Assembly (NCBI GenBank): GCA_019240395.1
Contig: JAFAYM010000147.1
Span: 1-47,421, forward strand
From: Acidisphaera sp.
GTDB taxonomy: Bacteria > Pseudomonadota > Alphaproteobacteria > Acetobacterales > Acetobacteraceae
DNA length: 47,421 nt
Direction: 5' to 3'
Each line of letters opens with the position of its first letter. Position 1 is the stretch's first letter. Position numbers and translations under genes: made by a program. This document shows, in pieces, positions 8,068 through 16,954 of this stretch. The notes beneath the pieces are model-generated. The model saw only the letters and a program-made list of their open reading frames with translations, did not search any database and was not told the DNA's origin.

Positions 8068-8077
8068 TTCCCGATCC

Positions 8078-8662
8078 TCAGGAAGCGGCCGGAACCGTCA
8101 CCCCGATCATGTCGCCCTCGCGCACGATGCCGGCGAGCCGTTCCTCGCCCCAGCCATCGGTGGCGGCCGGGCGCACCGGCAGCACCATCCAGCGATAGTC
8201 GGCGGTGGAATCCACCACCCGCATCCGCACATTCTCCGGCAGCACGGTTCCCCACTCCGCCAACAGACCGCGCGGGTCGCGCACCGCGCGGGCGCGATAG
8301 GCCGAGGACTTGAACCAGAACGGCGGATAGCCCAGCACCGCCCGCGGATAGCAGCTGCACAAGGTGCAGACCACGAGGTGGTGCAGCTCCGCGGTGTTCT
8401 CCAGCACGCCGAGCGGCGGCGCGCCGCGCATCGGAATGCCGAGCGCCTCGGCAGCCGCGGTGCCGTCGGCGAGCATCAGCGCGCGATAGGCCGGATCGCA
8501 CCAGGCCTTCGCCACCATGCGCGCGCCCTGCCCCGGCGAGGCGGCATCGGTGAGCGCGATCCGCTCGGCGATTTCCTGCGGCGAGGCTAGGCCCTTCTTC
8601 GCGAGCAGGCTCTCGATCGCCACGAGAAGACGTTCGCTGTCCGCCTCGATGACCCCGGCCAT
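8078..8662 (-). CDS. Nitrile hydratase alpha subunit, cobalt-type
   Basis: A 194-residue metal-binding subunit of the nitrile hydratase/thiocyanate hydrolase family. The claw-setting motif C99-T-L-C102-S-C104-Y is present; Thr after the first Cys and Tyr after the last mark the cobalt type, in which two of the cysteines become oxidised. The enzyme hydrates nitriles to amides, or in the thiocyanate hydrolase branch converts thiocyanate to carbonyl sulfide and ammonia. Start ATG 8662 has GGAGG at good spacing. It follows two small beta-like genes, so the complex should have three different subunits. No separate cobalt chaperone/activator gene was seen in the window. Confidence 0.88.
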   Translation of the reverse strand: MAGVIEADSERLLVAIESLLAKKGLASPQEIAERIALTDAASPGQGARMVAKAWCDPAYRALMLADGTAAAEALGIPMRGAPPLGVLENTAELHHLVVCTLCSCYPRAVLGYPPFWFKSSAYRARAVRDPRGLLAEWGTVLPENVRMRVVDSTADYRWMVLPVRPAATDGWGEERLAGIVREGDMIGVTVPAAS

Positions 8663-8674
8663 CGCATTCCTCCG

Positions 8675-8968
8675 TTATTGGGCGGGAACTTCCTGTAGCC
8701 AGTGGCCGAAGATCTCCACCAGCAGCTCGTCCCCCGTCGCACCTTCGCCCCAGATCGCCGCCTGATCGAAGGCGACGTGATACAGCGGCAACTTCGGCGC
8801 CGGCCGGGCGAAGGCGAGATCCTCCGGGTTCGGGAATTCGCCGAGCCGCCGCACGATCCTTCCCCGACGCCCGCGCAGATAGTGCGGCGTGCGGATATGC
8901 GCCGGGCCACGCGCCTCCGGCCAGTCGGAGCGCACCTGCACCAGGCGTCCCGGCGCGAGTTCGGCCAT
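8675..8968 (-). CDS. Nitrile hydratase beta subunit, C-terminal half (SH3-like)
   Basis: A 97-residue protein matching the C-terminal, SH3-barrel half of nitrile hydratase beta (patterns such as GPAHIRTPHYLRGRRGRI and PLYHVAF...LLVEIFGHWLQ). In ordinary nitrile hydratases this is fused to an N-terminal helical half; here that half is the preceding gene. The start ATG shares one base with the stop of that gene (TGATG), so they are translated together. The split resembles thiocyanate hydrolase and toyocamycin nitrile hydratase, which have three subunits. Confidence 0.85.
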   Translation of the reverse strand: MAELAPGRLVQVRSDWPEARGPAHIRTPHYLRGRRGRIVRRLGEFPNPEDLAFARPAPKLPLYHVAFDQAAIWGEGATGDELLVEIFGHWLQEVPAQ

Positions 8969-9297
8969 CAGCCGCGCTCCAGTTCCGCCCGCAGCTCCTC
9001 CTCGCTCACCACGCCGCGGCGCAGCAGGTTGTCGGCGATCGAGCGGATCCAGCGCTGGTAATAGGACAGGCGGTGATAGGTCTCCTCCGGGATCGCCTCG
9101 ATGCCGCGCCGCAGCTCATCCACGCTCATCACCTTCTTGGCGCCCAGTATCGAGCGCACCGCATCCACCTGCTTGTCGAAATCGGTCAGCGCGTGCGGCT
9201 CGGTGTCGACGGGCTGGCAGGCGTATTTCGCGACGCCGCCCAGGTCGTGATGCGCCCGGGGCAGTTCCTCGGGTTCAGTTGACGGCTTCTCCGGCAT
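8968..9297 (-). CDS. Nitrile hydratase beta subunit, N-terminal half
   Basis: A 109-residue helical protein with the N-terminal features of nitrile hydratase beta: HDLGGVAKY near residue 16, a DFDKQVDAV helix near 39, and TYHRLSYYQRW near 73-83. Arg82 is a candidate for the conserved beta Arg that contacts the oxidised cysteines. The start at 9297 lies within the end of the upstream SH3-protein gene (23-base overlap). Co-type nitrile hydratase activators resemble this half of beta, so an activator role is an alternative. However, the neighbouring 97-residue gene lacks this half, so a structural subunit is likelier. Confidence 0.82.
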   Translation of the reverse strand: MPEKPSTEPEELPRAHHDLGGVAKYACQPVDTEPHALTDFDKQVDAVRSILGAKKVMSVDELRRGIEAIPEETYHRLSYYQRWIRSIADNLLRRGVVSEEELRAELERG

Positions 9298-9895
9298 AGC
9301 TGCCCCAGAACTCCTCGCGCTTCAGGAAGCCACGGTAGTCGCCAACCTGCACCTGGCACCAGTCCGAACCGGCCTCGCAGCCGACGATCCGCCCGATGAC
9401 GCCCGGCTTGACATAGGCGATCGCCGCGGCGTGCTCGTCGGCCGTGCGCCGCAGGCTGCGCTGCGCGCCGGTGACGATGAAGCTGCGCCGGCCGGTCAGC
9501 GTCGCCTGGTGCACCCAGCCCTTCACCCCGTCCGGGTCGCTGATCAGCCGCCAGACCTCGAACTCGCGCTCGATCTCCACGGGAAGGTCACGGCGCTGAT
9601 AGACCCAGAGGATGGGATAGCGCGTGCCCGGGCCGGCGCGCAGGTTCACGTCGTCAGAGTGCAGCGCCGCGAATCGCGGCAAGGGCATGCCGGTGGCGCT
9701 TCCCTTGGTCGGCGCTGCCGGGGTCGGCTCCGGCGCTGGCGGCGGGACCGGGGCGGGCGCCGGGGCCGGCGCCGCGGGATGCGGCGCCACACGCGGGCGA
9801 TGCTGCGGATGCAGCGGTTTCGGCGGCTGGATCACTGGCGGCTGCCCGGCCGCGGCCAGAAGAAAGACCACCGGAAGCATCGAAAGGACGCGCAT
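9275..9895 (-). CDS. Secreted bacterial SH3-domain protein
   Basis: A 206-residue exported protein. A signal peptide (RVLSMLPVVFLLAAAG) is followed by a long Pro/Ala-rich linker (about residues 25-70) and then two SH3-like repeats of the COG3807 type. The first contains NLRAGPGTRYPILWVYQ and GWVHQATL; the second contains IVGCEAGSDWCQVQVGDYRGFL. Proteins of this kind usually sit in the periplasm and may bind peptidoglycan; the exact role is unknown. ATG 9895 is preferred over the TTG at 9913 because it begins right at the signal peptide. Its 3' end overlaps the nitrile hydratase beta gene. Confidence 0.8.
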   Translation of the reverse strand: MRVLSMLPVVFLLAAAGQPPVIQPPKPLHPQHRPRVAPHPAAPAPAPAPVPPPAPEPTPAAPTKGSATGMPLPRFAALHSDDVNLRAGPGTRYPILWVYQRRDLPVEIEREFEVWRLISDPDGVKGWVHQATLTGRRSFIVTGAQRSLRRTADEHAAAIAYVKPGVIGRIVGCEAGSDWCQVQVGDYRGFLKREEFWGSYAGEAVN

Positions 9896-9940
9896 CGAAC
9901 CCAGGGGTGCCAAGAGAAGAAGGCAGGGTCAAGAAGGCCA

Positions 9941-9994
9941 GGGGCTCTGCCCCCAAAACGCTGAGTGTGGGACCCCGCTGGGGCCGCGCCCCAG
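9941..9994. repeat. Two-hairpin intergenic repeat
   Basis: GGGGC-TCT-GCCCC (9941-9953) and CTGGGGC-CGC-GCCCCAG (9978-9994). The element sits between the DsrE-like and SH3-protein genes, both on the minus strand, where it may terminate or stabilise the upstream transcript. Confidence 0.75.
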
Positions 9995-10004
9995 ACCTTA
10001 TGAC

Positions 10005-10403
10005 TCAGAAAGTAAGCATTTGTCCCTCGGCGCACGCCGACAGGAAGGTGGCGACGCCGGCGACCTCTACGCCGGGGAGCAGCCCGGCCGCATCCAGCGC
10101 CTCGGCACGCAGGCCGGCCTCGCAGGCGATCAGCCGCACGCCGAGCGAGGCCGCGGCTTCGCGGAGCTCGTCCAGCCCGGCGACCCCGCGCTCGCGCAAA
10201 ACCGCGTCGCGGCCCGCCTGCTCCAGGCCCGACCAGTCCGTCAGCAGGGCGCGGCACCCGGCATTGGTGGCGAACAGCACTACCGGTCGGCCGAGCGCCG
10301 CCGCCCCAGCCGCCAGCACGAACGCGTAGTGCGCCCGCTCATGGGCTCCGGACAGCAGCAGGATGCCTAGAGAGGGATGGCTTCTAATTGACGAAGCCAT
10401 CAC
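10005..10403 (-). CDS. DsrE-family-like protein
   Basis: A 132-residue single-domain protein resembling the DsrE/DsrF-like fold: LGILLLSGAHERAHYAFVLAAGAAALGRPVVLFATNAG at the start, a middle helix, and LGVRLIACEAGLRAEAL followed by EVAGVATFLSAC at the end. Family members handle protein-bound persulfide sulfur or are structural paralogues without cysteine. Here Cys residues lie near position 50, in IACEAG (about 95) and in LSAC near the C-terminus. The start is the ATG at 10400 or the preceding GTG at 10403. Together with the rhodanese and MoeB this hints at sulfur trafficking, but the function is not established. Confidence 0.7.
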   Translation of the reverse strand: MMASSIRSHPSLGILLLSGAHERAHYAFVLAAGAAALGRPVVLFATNAGCRALLTDWSGLEQAGRDAVLRERGVAGLDELREAAASLGVRLIACEAGLRAEALDAAGLLPGVEVAGVATFLSACAEGQMLTF

Positions 10404-10587
10404 GCTCTAACACCAGTTCTCGGGAGCGCCGACTCATGGCCGTCATATCAGCGAAGCGGGAATCCATGTGAGGCGTGGACCCCCGCTTTCGCGGGGGTGA
10501 CCATAATGGGTGGCGCTCTGTGCGACCTCGTATAACTGTTAGGTTTGAGAGCGTGAGTGAGACCTGCGGTGATTCCGCCTTCGGTCA
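10404..10587. other. Intergenic region with a small palindrome
   Basis: No gene is apparent. CCCCCGC-TTTC-GCGGGGG at 10480-10497 forms a strong hairpin, with GCGGGAATCCA nearby on its left. This is the same general palindrome type as the GIY-YIG-associated repeats. Confidence 0.6.
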
Positions 10588-11358
10588 TCACGCTTCACGG
10601 CCGCAAACCGGGCAGGCCGGGTCGCGCGGCAGCCGCACCGTGCGGAAGCGCGCGGCCAGCGCGTCCCAGAGCAGCAGGCAGCCGGCCAGGCTGTCGCCGA
10701 TGCCGAGGATCTCCTTCAGCACCTCGGTCGCCTGCAGCGTGCCCATCACGCCGGTGACCGCGCCGAGCACGCCCGCCTCGGCACAGCTCGGCACCTCCCC
10801 CTCCGGCGGCGGCTCGGGATAGAGGCAGCGATAGCAGGGCAGATCGGCACCGGCATGCGGTTTGAACACCGAGAGCTGGCCCTCGAAACGCAGCACCGCC
10901 GCCGAGACCAGGGTGCGCCGCTCGGCGACGCAGGCATCGGCCACCAGGAAACGCGTGGGGAAGTTGTCGCTGCCGTCACAGACCAGATCGTAGGCGGCGA
11001 TCAGCGCGGCGGCGTTGGCGGCGGTGAGCCTGGTCTCGTGCGCCTCGATGCGGGTTTCGGGGTTGATCGCCTGTGCCGCCATGGCGGCGGAGCGCACTTT
11101 CGCCATGCCCAGCCGATCCGTGCTGTGCGCGACCTGTCGCTGCAGGTTCGAGAGATCGACCCGGTCGTCATCGACGATGCCGAGCGTGCCGATACCCGCC
11201 GCCGCGAGGTAGAGCGCCAGCGGGCTGCCAAGTCCCCCCGCGCCGACCAGCAGCACCCGCGCAGCTTTGAGCCGTGCCTGCCCGGTGCCCCCCACCTCGC
11301 CGAGCAGGATATGCCGGGAGTAGCGGACGATCTCCTGCTCGGTGAGGTTGATTTCCAT
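10588..11358 (-). CDS. moeB: Molybdopterin-synthase adenylyltransferase (MoeB/ThiF family)
   Basis: A 256-residue E1-like enzyme that by family activates the C-terminal glycine of MoaD (or ThiS) by adenylation so that sulfur can be attached. The nucleotide-binding GAGGLGSP lies near residue 40, followed by the DxVDLSNLQRQ motif near 65-75 and the conserved DGSDNFPTR near 128. Two zinc CxxC pairs are present (CYRC near 175, CPVC near 250). No C-terminal rhodanese domain is present, which matches short MoeB. It would serve molybdenum cofactor synthesis needed by SoeA, although thiamine synthesis cannot be excluded. It is preceded by the metallopeptidase gene with a 19-base gap. Confidence 0.88.
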   Translation of the reverse strand: MEINLTEQEIVRYSRHILLGEVGGTGQARLKAARVLLVGAGGLGSPLALYLAAAGIGTLGIVDDDRVDLSNLQRQVAHSTDRLGMAKVRSAAMAAQAINPETRIEAHETRLTAANAAALIAAYDLVCDGSDNFPTRFLVADACVAERRTLVSAAVLRFEGQLSVFKPHAGADLPCYRCLYPEPPPEGEVPSCAEAGVLGAVTGVMGTLQATEVLKEILGIGDSLAGCLLLWDALAARFRTVRLPRDPACPVCGREA

Positions 11359-11377
11359 GACGCGGGCCGAGGCAGGC

Positions 11378-12076
11378 CTACCCTATCCGCAGCAACCGCG
11401 AAGCCTCCGCCCGCAGCCAGGCCACGCCCCGCCGCGTATGCGGCGTCAGCTCCGCCACCAGGGCCCAGAAATGCGGCCCGTGGTTCATGTGGCGGAGATG
11501 CGCGACCTCATGGGCGGCTACGTAGTCCTGGACGAAGGGCGGGGCCATCAGTAGCCGCCAAGAGAAGGCGATCGAGCCGTCGGAGGCGCAGCTGCCCCAG
11601 CGGCTGCGGGTATCCTTCACGCTCACCCGCTTCGGCCGCAGACCGGCCAACTCCGCCTTTTCCTGCGTCAGGCGTGCGAAGCGTCGGCGAGCCTCACGGC
11701 GGAGGAAGTCAGTGAGCCGGCGGGAGAGGAACTCCGGGGCGCCGGCGACCAGGATCTCGCCGGAGTGCACCCAGGCGCCGCCGCGGGCGCCCGGCACGTG
11801 GCGAACCCGGTGGTCGACCCCATCGAGGGGCACGATGGCGCCGTCGGCGAAGGGGATATGGCCGGGCAGGGCGGCGAGCCGGTCGGTGACCCAGTCGGCG
11901 TGGGTCATCAGCAGCGCCATTCCGGCGCCGCGCCCGGTGCGCGGCGGCAGAGTCACAACGACCGCGCCGCCGCGCGGATCGATGCGAAGGCTGACCCGGC
12001 GGGCCCGGGCGCTCCGGCGCCACTCGACTTTGGCCGGCCCCCGGGGAAGCGAGAGGATCTCTGGGGAGGGCTGCAT
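11378..12076 (-). CDS. YgjP-like M48-family metallopeptidase (DUF45)
   Basis: A 232-residue protein of the YgjP/DUF45 family. An N-terminal beta-rich half contains RARRVSLRIDPRGGAVVVTLP, and the C-terminal zinc site is HEVAHLRHMNHGPHFW with a third His further on in the same segment. The family stretch SRWGSCASDGSIAFSWRL is present. No signal peptide is seen. The physiological substrate is unknown; relatives are often called predicted metal-dependent hydrolases. Confidence 0.88.
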   Translation of the reverse strand: MQPSPEILSLPRGPAKVEWRRSARARRVSLRIDPRGGAVVVTLPPRTGRGAGMALLMTHADWVTDRLAALPGHIPFADGAIVPLDGVDHRVRHVPGARGGAWVHSGEILVAGAPEFLSRRLTDFLRREARRRFARLTQEKAELAGLRPKRVSVKDTRSRWGSCASDGSIAFSWRLLMAPPFVQDYVAAHEVAHLRHMNHGPHFWALVAELTPHTRRGVAWLRAEASRLLRIG

Positions 12077-12151
12077 CCCGGCATAGATGCAGGCCCGGGC
12101 GAGTCGGGCAACAACACCGGGAGCAAGGCTGCCCCCGGTTGGTGCACGTCT

Positions 12152-12343
12152 TCAGTAGTGGTGGCGGAACAGAAGCAGAACAAGGATGATCAGCACGACG
12201 ATCCCGAGCCCGCCGCCGCCCCAGCCGCCGGTCACCGGCACGCCGGGATCGCCGTATCCGCCGTACCAGCCCCGGCGGTAGCCGGTGTGACCGAAGCCGC
12301 CCAGGGCGACGATCACCAGAACGATCAGCAGAAGGGTAAGCAC
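12152..12343 (-). CDS. Small DUF3309-type membrane protein
   Basis: A 63-residue protein with two hydrophobic segments (LTLLLIVLVIVALGG and LGIVVLIILVLLLF) joined by a Gly/Tyr-rich, tryptophan-containing loop. This is the pattern of DUF3309 mini-proteins common in Alphaproteobacteria. The GTG start at 12343 has GGAGACTG upstream. Its function is unknown. Confidence 0.7.
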   Translation of the reverse strand: MLTLLLIVLVIVALGGFGHTGYRRGWYGGYGDPGVPVTGGWGGGGLGIVVLIILVLLLFRHHY

Positions 12344-12415
12344 GGCAGTCTCCGCATTTGCTTCGAGCTCAGGCTACGCGACGGACTGGGGCAACACCAT
12401 GGCCGCGGGCGGCAG

Positions 12416-13606
12416 CTAACGGACCCGGCCCTCGCGGAAGGCGGCGACGGTGCGCATCACGCCGCGCAGCTCGGCCAGGCCCTTGAGACGGCCGATGCAG
12501 GAATAGCCGGGGTTCACCGTCTTGCCGATGTCGTCGATCAGGAGGTGCCCGTGGTCGGGGCGCATCGGGATGATCGCGTCGGCCCGTCCCTCGGCGCCCC
12601 GCCGCTCCTCCTCGCGCATCAGCGACGCCACGACGCCGATCAGGTCGGTGTTGCCGTCCAGGTGCTCCGCTTCGTGAAAGGAGCCGTCGCCCTCGTGGCG
12701 GGTGTTGCGGAGATGCGCGAAGTGGATGCGCGGCCCGAACTCCTCGGCCATCGCCACCAGGTCGTTTCGCGGATTGCAGCCGAACGCCCCGGTGCACAGG
12801 GTGAGCCCGCTCGCCGGTTCCGGCACCGCCGCGAACAACTGCCGGACGTCATCGGCGGTGGACATGACGCGCGGCAGTCCGAAGATCGGGAAGGCGGGGT
12901 CGTCGGGGTGGATGCAGAGCCGCGCGCCGGCCGCCGCCGCTACCGGCGCCACTTCGTTGAGGAACTCGATGAGATTGGCGCGCAGGCCGTCCGGCGGGAT
13001 CGCCTTGTAGACGTCGAGCATCTTCTGGAAGCCGGCGCGGTCGTAGACGAACTCCCGGGCGGGGAGCCAGTCGATGAGGAGGTGCTCGAGGTCGGCGATG
13101 TCGCTCTCCGCCATCGCCTTGAACCGCTGCTCGGCGCGCTGCCGGCGCTCGGGCGGGTGGTCCGCCTCGGCGCCGGGGCGGCGCAGCACGAACAGGTCGT
13201 AGACGGCGATGTCGGTGTGGTCGAAGCGGAGCGCGTAGCCGCCGGTCGGCAGCCGGTACATGAGGTCGGTGCGCGTCCAGTCGGTGATCGCCATGAAGTT
13301 GTAGCAGATGGTCTTCACGCCCGCGCGGGCGACGGCTTCGATGGAGCGCTGGTAGTCGGCGATGCGCTGGCGGAAGTCGCCGCTGCGGGTTTTGATCTCC
13401 TCGGCGACCGCGATGCTTTCGACCACCGACCAGGACAGGCCGGCGGCCTCGATCTGCCGCTTGCGCGCCAGCACTTCCGCATCGGGCCAGGCCTGTCCCT
13501 GGTTGATGTGGTGCAGCGCGGTGACCACGCCGGAGGCGCCGGCCTGGGCGATGTGCGAGAGCTGCACGGTGTCGTCGGGGCCGAACCAGCGCCAGGTCTC
13601 CTGCAT
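12416..13606 (-). CDS. uxuA: Mannonate dehydratase
   Basis: A 396-residue UxuA-family TIM-barrel enzyme that dehydrates D-mannonate to 2-keto-3-deoxy-D-gluconate in hexuronate breakdown. The sequence begins with the family start [10 protein letters not shown]. It keeps metal-site stretches such as [36 protein letters not shown] and [12 protein letters not shown]. The length is the usual one. Start ATG 13606 is preceded by GGAGACAGGAT. It follows uxuB by 11 bases, forming a fructuronate-to-KDG pair. Confidence 0.95.
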   Translation of the reverse strand: MQETWRWFGPDDTVQLSHIAQAGASGVVTALHHINQGQAWPDAEVLARKRQIEAAGLSWSVVESIAVAEEIKTRSGDFRQRIADYQRSIEAVARAGVKTICYNFMAITDWTRTDLMYRLPTGGYALRFDHTDIAVYDLFVLRRPGAEADHPPERRQRAEQRFKAMAESDIADLEHLLIDWLPAREFVYDRAGFQKMLDVYKAIPPDGLRANLIEFLNEVAPVAAAAGARLCIHPDDPAFPIFGLPRVMSTADDVRQLFAAVPEPASGLTLCTGAFGCNPRNDLVAMAEEFGPRIHFAHLRNTRHEGDGSFHEAEHLDGNTDLIGVVASLMREEERRGAEGRADAIIPMRPDHGHLLIDDIGKTVNPGYSCIGRLKGLAELRGVMRTVAAFREGRVR

Positions 13607-13617
13607 ATCCTGTCTCC

Positions 13618-15096
13618 TCAGCGCGGCGCGTGCGAGGCCAATGTCTCCCGTGTGCCGCGGGTCAACAGGGAGTGCAACGCCTGCCGCACGCAGTCGCGGA
13701 ACTCAGGGTGGGTAGCGAGCTCGGGATCGAAGATCTCCCGCACGCCGAACAGCGCCTGGCTCAGCGAGGCGGCATCGGGCCCGTGCTCCCGGGCGATGCG
13801 GACGAGCCGCTCGGAAAGCGGGTCCTGGATGGCGTAGGGCTGGCAATCCTCGTCGCGGCCGAGCAGGAAGCGCATCCAGGCTGCGATCACCAGCGCGATC
13901 CGCCGCGGCAGCTGGCCCTGGCGCAGGTTCTCGAGCGCCGGGGTGAGCAGGCGGGGCGGCAGCTTCTGCGATCCGTCCATGGCGATCTGCTGGAGCAGAT
14001 GGCGGATAGCCGGATTGCGGAAGCGTCCCTCCAGGACGGTCGTGTAGTCGGCGACCGCGATGCCGGGGACCGGCGGCAGGGTCGGCAGCAGGTCCTCGTC
14101 CCAGAGGCTCCGCAGGAATTTTGGCAGCAGCGGTTCCGCCATGGCATCGGCCACCGTGGCGATCCGCGCGGGCGCGCCGAGATAGGCGAGGGCGGAGTGC
14201 GCGCCGTTGAGCGCGCGCAGCTTCATCAGCTCGAACGGATGCACGTCGGCCACCAGCAGCGCGCCGGCGGCTTCCCAGTGCGGGCGGCCGGCGGCGAAGC
14301 GGTCCTCGATGACCCACTGGGTGAACGGCTCGGCGACGACCGGCCAGGCGTCGCGATAGCCGAGCGCCTCCACCGCGGCGCGATCCTCGTCGCGCGTCGC
14401 CGGGACGATGCGGTCGACCATGGTGCAGGGGAAGGCGATCGTGTCGGCGACGTAGGCGGCCAGGGACGGATCGCTCAGCGCGGCGTAGCGGCCGACGATG
14501 CGCGCGACGGTCGCGCCGTTGCTGGCGAGATTGTCGCAGACCAGCACGGTGCAGGGCGGGGCGCCGGCGTCGCGGCGGCGGCGCAGCGCCTCCGTCAGCA
14601 GCCCGGGCACGCTGCGCGGCCAGGCCTCGCGCCTGAGGTCCTGGACGATGTCGGGATGCGCCTCGTCCAGCGTGCCGGTCGCGCCGTCCCCGCAATAGGC
14701 CTTCTCGGTGACCGTCAGGCTGATGATGCGGGTGCGCGGATCGGCGAGCCTGGCCATGGCGAGGTTCGGGGTCTCGGGCACGGCGAGCGCCTCCTTCACC
14801 GCGCCGACGACACGCGCGCGGTCGCCCTCCGGCCCGCGCTCGAGCACGGTGTAGAGGCAATCCTGGGGCGCCAGCGCCTGCCGCATGGCCGGCGAGCGCA
14901 GGCTGAGGCCGCAGATGCCCCAGCCCGTCTCCCCGGCCGCCAGGCGGTCGTCGGTGTAGATCGCCTGGTGGGCGCGGTGGAACGCGCCGAGCCCGACATG
15001 GACGATGCCGATCGAGACCCGGCGGCGGTCGTAGCCGGGCCGGGCGATCCCCGGGGGCAGGCGCTCCAGGGTGGATTGCGACAGCAGCGGCAGCAT
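13618..15096 (-). CDS. uxuB: Mannitol dehydrogenase family; D-mannonate oxidoreductase (fructuronate reductase)
   Basis: A 492-residue polyol/mannonate dehydrogenase. The N-terminal NAD-binding region carries [20 protein letters not shown], and the conserved [26 protein letters not shown] and [10 protein letters not shown] segments follow. In the pathway it reduces D-fructuronate to D-mannonate with NADH. Pairing with uxuA 11 bases downstream favours this role over mannitol or arabinitol oxidation. The rnd stop lies 10 bases upstream, so rnd, uxuB and uxuA are probably one transcript. Confidence 0.88.
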   Translation of the reverse strand: MLPLLSQSTLERLPPGIARPGYDRRRVSIGIVHVGLGAFHRAHQAIYTDDRLAAGETGWGICGLSLRSPAMRQALAPQDCLYTVLERGPEGDRARVVGAVKEALAVPETPNLAMARLADPRTRIISLTVTEKAYCGDGATGTLDEAHPDIVQDLRREAWPRSVPGLLTEALRRRRDAGAPPCTVLVCDNLASNGATVARIVGRYAALSDPSLAAYVADTIAFPCTMVDRIVPATRDEDRAAVEALGYRDAWPVVAEPFTQWVIEDRFAAGRPHWEAAGALLVADVHPFELMKLRALNGAHSALAYLGAPARIATVADAMAEPLLPKFLRSLWDEDLLPTLPPVPGIAVADYTTVLEGRFRNPAIRHLLQQIAMDGSQKLPPRLLTPALENLRQGQLPRRIALVIAAWMRFLLGRDEDCQPYAIQDPLSERLVRIAREHGPDAASLSQALFGVREIFDPELATHPEFRDCVRQALHSLLTRGTRETLASHAPR

Positions 15097-15106
15097 GTCG
15101 CCCGGC

Positions 15107-16294
15107 TCACCCGGGATGGCGGAGCAGCTTGACCCGCCTGCCGTCCACGCCGAGCGCGACCTCGCCCGACTTGAGCGCGAGGGCGTCGGCGCCGAACACC
15201 TCGCGGCGCCAGCCGTGCAGCGCCGGGATGTCCGGGCTGTCCTCGCCCGCGAGGCGCTCGATCTCGTCCGAGGAGGCCAGCAGCTTGGGGGCGACGTGGT
15301 GCTGTTCGCATTTGGCGGCCAGCAGCACCTTCATCAGGGACACCAGCGCCGGGGACGGGCGCGGGCCGTCGCGGCCGGCCGGCGCCGGCGGCAGCGCGTC
15401 CTCCGGCAGCGCCTTGGCCTGGGCGATGGCGGCGAGCAGCGAGGCGCCGCTGCGGCCTTCGGCGAAGCCGCGGCTGATGCCGCGGGCGCGGCCGAGCTGC
15501 TCGGCGGTGTCGGGCGCGATGGCGGCGATCTCCAGCAGCGCCTCGTCCTTGATCAGCCGCTGGCGGGGGATGTTGATGCGCTGCGCCTCGCGCTCGCGCC
15601 AGGCGGCGACGGCGCGCAGCATGCCGAGGAAGCGGCGATTGTTGGAGCGCGGGCGCAGGCGCTCCCAGATCGTCTCGGGGTTCGGGCGGTAGGTTTCCGG
15701 CGCCGAGAGGGTCGCCATCTCCTCGGCCACCCAGTCCATCCGTCCGTCGCGCTCCAGGCGCTCGCGCAGCCGCTCATAGACCTGGCGCAGCCAGGTCACG
15801 TCGGCGGCGGCGTAGGTGATCTGCTGCGCCGAGAGCGGGCGGGCGGCCCAGTCGCTGAAGCGGTGGGCCTTGTCGATCTCGCCACCGGCGAGCGAGGCGA
15901 CCAGGGCGTCGTAGCCGACCTGATCGCCGAAGCCGGCCACCATGGCGGCGACCTGCGTGTCGAAGAGCGGGCGCGGCACGTCGCCGAATTTGAGCACGAA
16001 GATCTCGATGTCCTGGCGGGCGGCGTGGAAGACCTTCACCACCGCCGGGTCGGCGAGCAGGGCGCCGAGGGGCGCGAGCTCCAGGCCGGGTGCCTGCGCG
16101 TCGACCACCGCAACTTCGCGGGCGCCGCCGAGCTGGATGACGCAGAGCTCGGGCCAGTAGGTGCGCTCGCGCATGAACTCGGTGTCCACGGTCACGTAGG
16201 CCTCCTGGCGGAGGCGGCCGCAGACCGCATCAAGCGCGGCGGTCGTGGTGATCAGCGCGGGGGGCGGGAACTCCGGTCGTTGGGGGCGGGCCAT
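15107..16294 (-). CDS. rnd: Ribonuclease D
   Basis: A 395-residue 3'-5' exoribonuclease of the DEDD group, by family involved in tRNA 3' maturation. Exo I contains VDTEFMRERTYWP, Exo II includes KVFHAARQDIEIF, and Exo III contains YAAADVTWL with the preceding FDTQVAA. HRDC-like regions follow (about residues 215-290 and 310-390). The chosen ATG at 16294 begins MARPQRPEF; a much longer open frame upstream lacks any conserved sequence. Linkage to uxuBA appears to be incidental. Confidence 0.92.
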   Translation of the reverse strand: MARPQRPEFPPPALITTTAALDAVCGRLRQEAYVTVDTEFMRERTYWPELCVIQLGGAREVAVVDAQAPGLELAPLGALLADPAVVKVFHAARQDIEIFVLKFGDVPRPLFDTQVAAMVAGFGDQVGYDALVASLAGGEIDKAHRFSDWAARPLSAQQITYAAADVTWLRQVYERLRERLERDGRMDWVAEEMATLSAPETYRPNPETIWERLRPRSNNRRFLGMLRAVAAWREREAQRINIPRQRLIKDEALLEIAAIAPDTAEQLGRARGISRGFAEGRSGASLLAAIAQAKALPEDALPPAPAGRDGPRPSPALVSLMKVLLAAKCEQHHVAPKLLASSDEIERLAGEDSPDIPALHGWRREVFGADALALKSGEVALGVDGRRVKLLRHPG

Positions 16295-16347
16295 GCCCGG
16301 CTTCCTACACGCGACGATTGACGTTCGGAAGGCTGGGCGGCTCCGGT

Positions 16348-16782
16348 TCAGCCGCGCATGCGGGTGAGATCGAGCAGCACGCCGGCCTCCAGCTCCTTCT
16401 CGTCGAGGCGGTGCTTCACCAGGTCGCCGATGCTGACGATGCCGACCAGGGCCTGGCCCTCGACGACGGGGACGTGGCGGATCTTGCGGGCGGTCATCAC
16501 GCCCATGACGGCGTCGATGCGGTCGGTGCGGCGGCAGGTGACCACGGGAGAGGTCATGACGCTGCGCACCGGCTGGCCGAGGGCTGCGGGGCCGTGCTGG
16601 GCGAGGAGGTTGACGAGGTCGCGTTCGGAGAAGATGCCGACCAGCTTCTGCCACTGATCCTCGACGACGACGGCGCCGATGCGCAGCTCGGCCAGGCGGT
16701 GGACGGCGTTCTCGACGGTGTCGTCCGGCAGGATCGTGGCGACGCTCCGGCCCTTGGCTTCAAGCACGTTGGAGATCAGCAT
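16348..16782 (-). CDS. CBS-domain pair protein
   Basis: A 144-residue protein consisting of two CBS domains (about residues 8-62 and 75-130), with the motifs [21 protein letters not shown] and [21 protein letters not shown]. Stand-alone pairs usually bind adenine nucleotides and regulate partners that cannot be deduced from sequence. ATG 16782 is chosen for the AAAGGAG ribosome-binding site just upstream. Confidence 0.9.
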   Translation of the reverse strand: MLISNVLEAKGRSVATILPDDTVENAVHRLAELRIGAVVVEDQWQKLVGIFSERDLVNLLAQHGPAALGQPVRSVMTSPVVTCRRTDRIDAVMGVMTARKIRHVPVVEGQALVGIVSIGDLVKHRLDEKELEAGVLLDLTRMRG

Positions 16783-16857
16783 CGGCGTGCTCCTTTGCAT
16801 CTGTCCCGGGTCATATAGGGGTTGCCGGGCCTTTCCGAAGGTTCTTTGTAATGGGGT

Positions 16858-16913
16858 CTGGGGTCCGCTGACCCCAGCGGGGTCCCACACTTCAGCGTTG
16901 GGGGCAGCGCCCC
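16858..16913. repeat. Two-hairpin intergenic repeat (reverse orientation)
   Basis: CTGGGGTC-CGCT-GACCCCAG (16858-16877, perfect 8-bp stem) and GGGGC-AGC-GCCCC (16901-16913). The copy occupies most of the divergent spacer between the CBS gene and aspS. Confidence 0.75.
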
Positions 16914-16954
16914 TGGCCTTGACTTGCTTCTCCCGCCCTGTTGTCTGCCCCGCC

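Noticed and set aside
10480-10550. Small RNA or riboswitch
   Set aside because: Only a simple palindrome of a dispersed type is present; no known riboswitch core was recognised.
11765-13837. 690-residue plus-strand reading frame
   Set aside because: It runs antisense across the YgjP-like metallopeptidase and uxuA genes, both of which have clear family motifs on the other strand.
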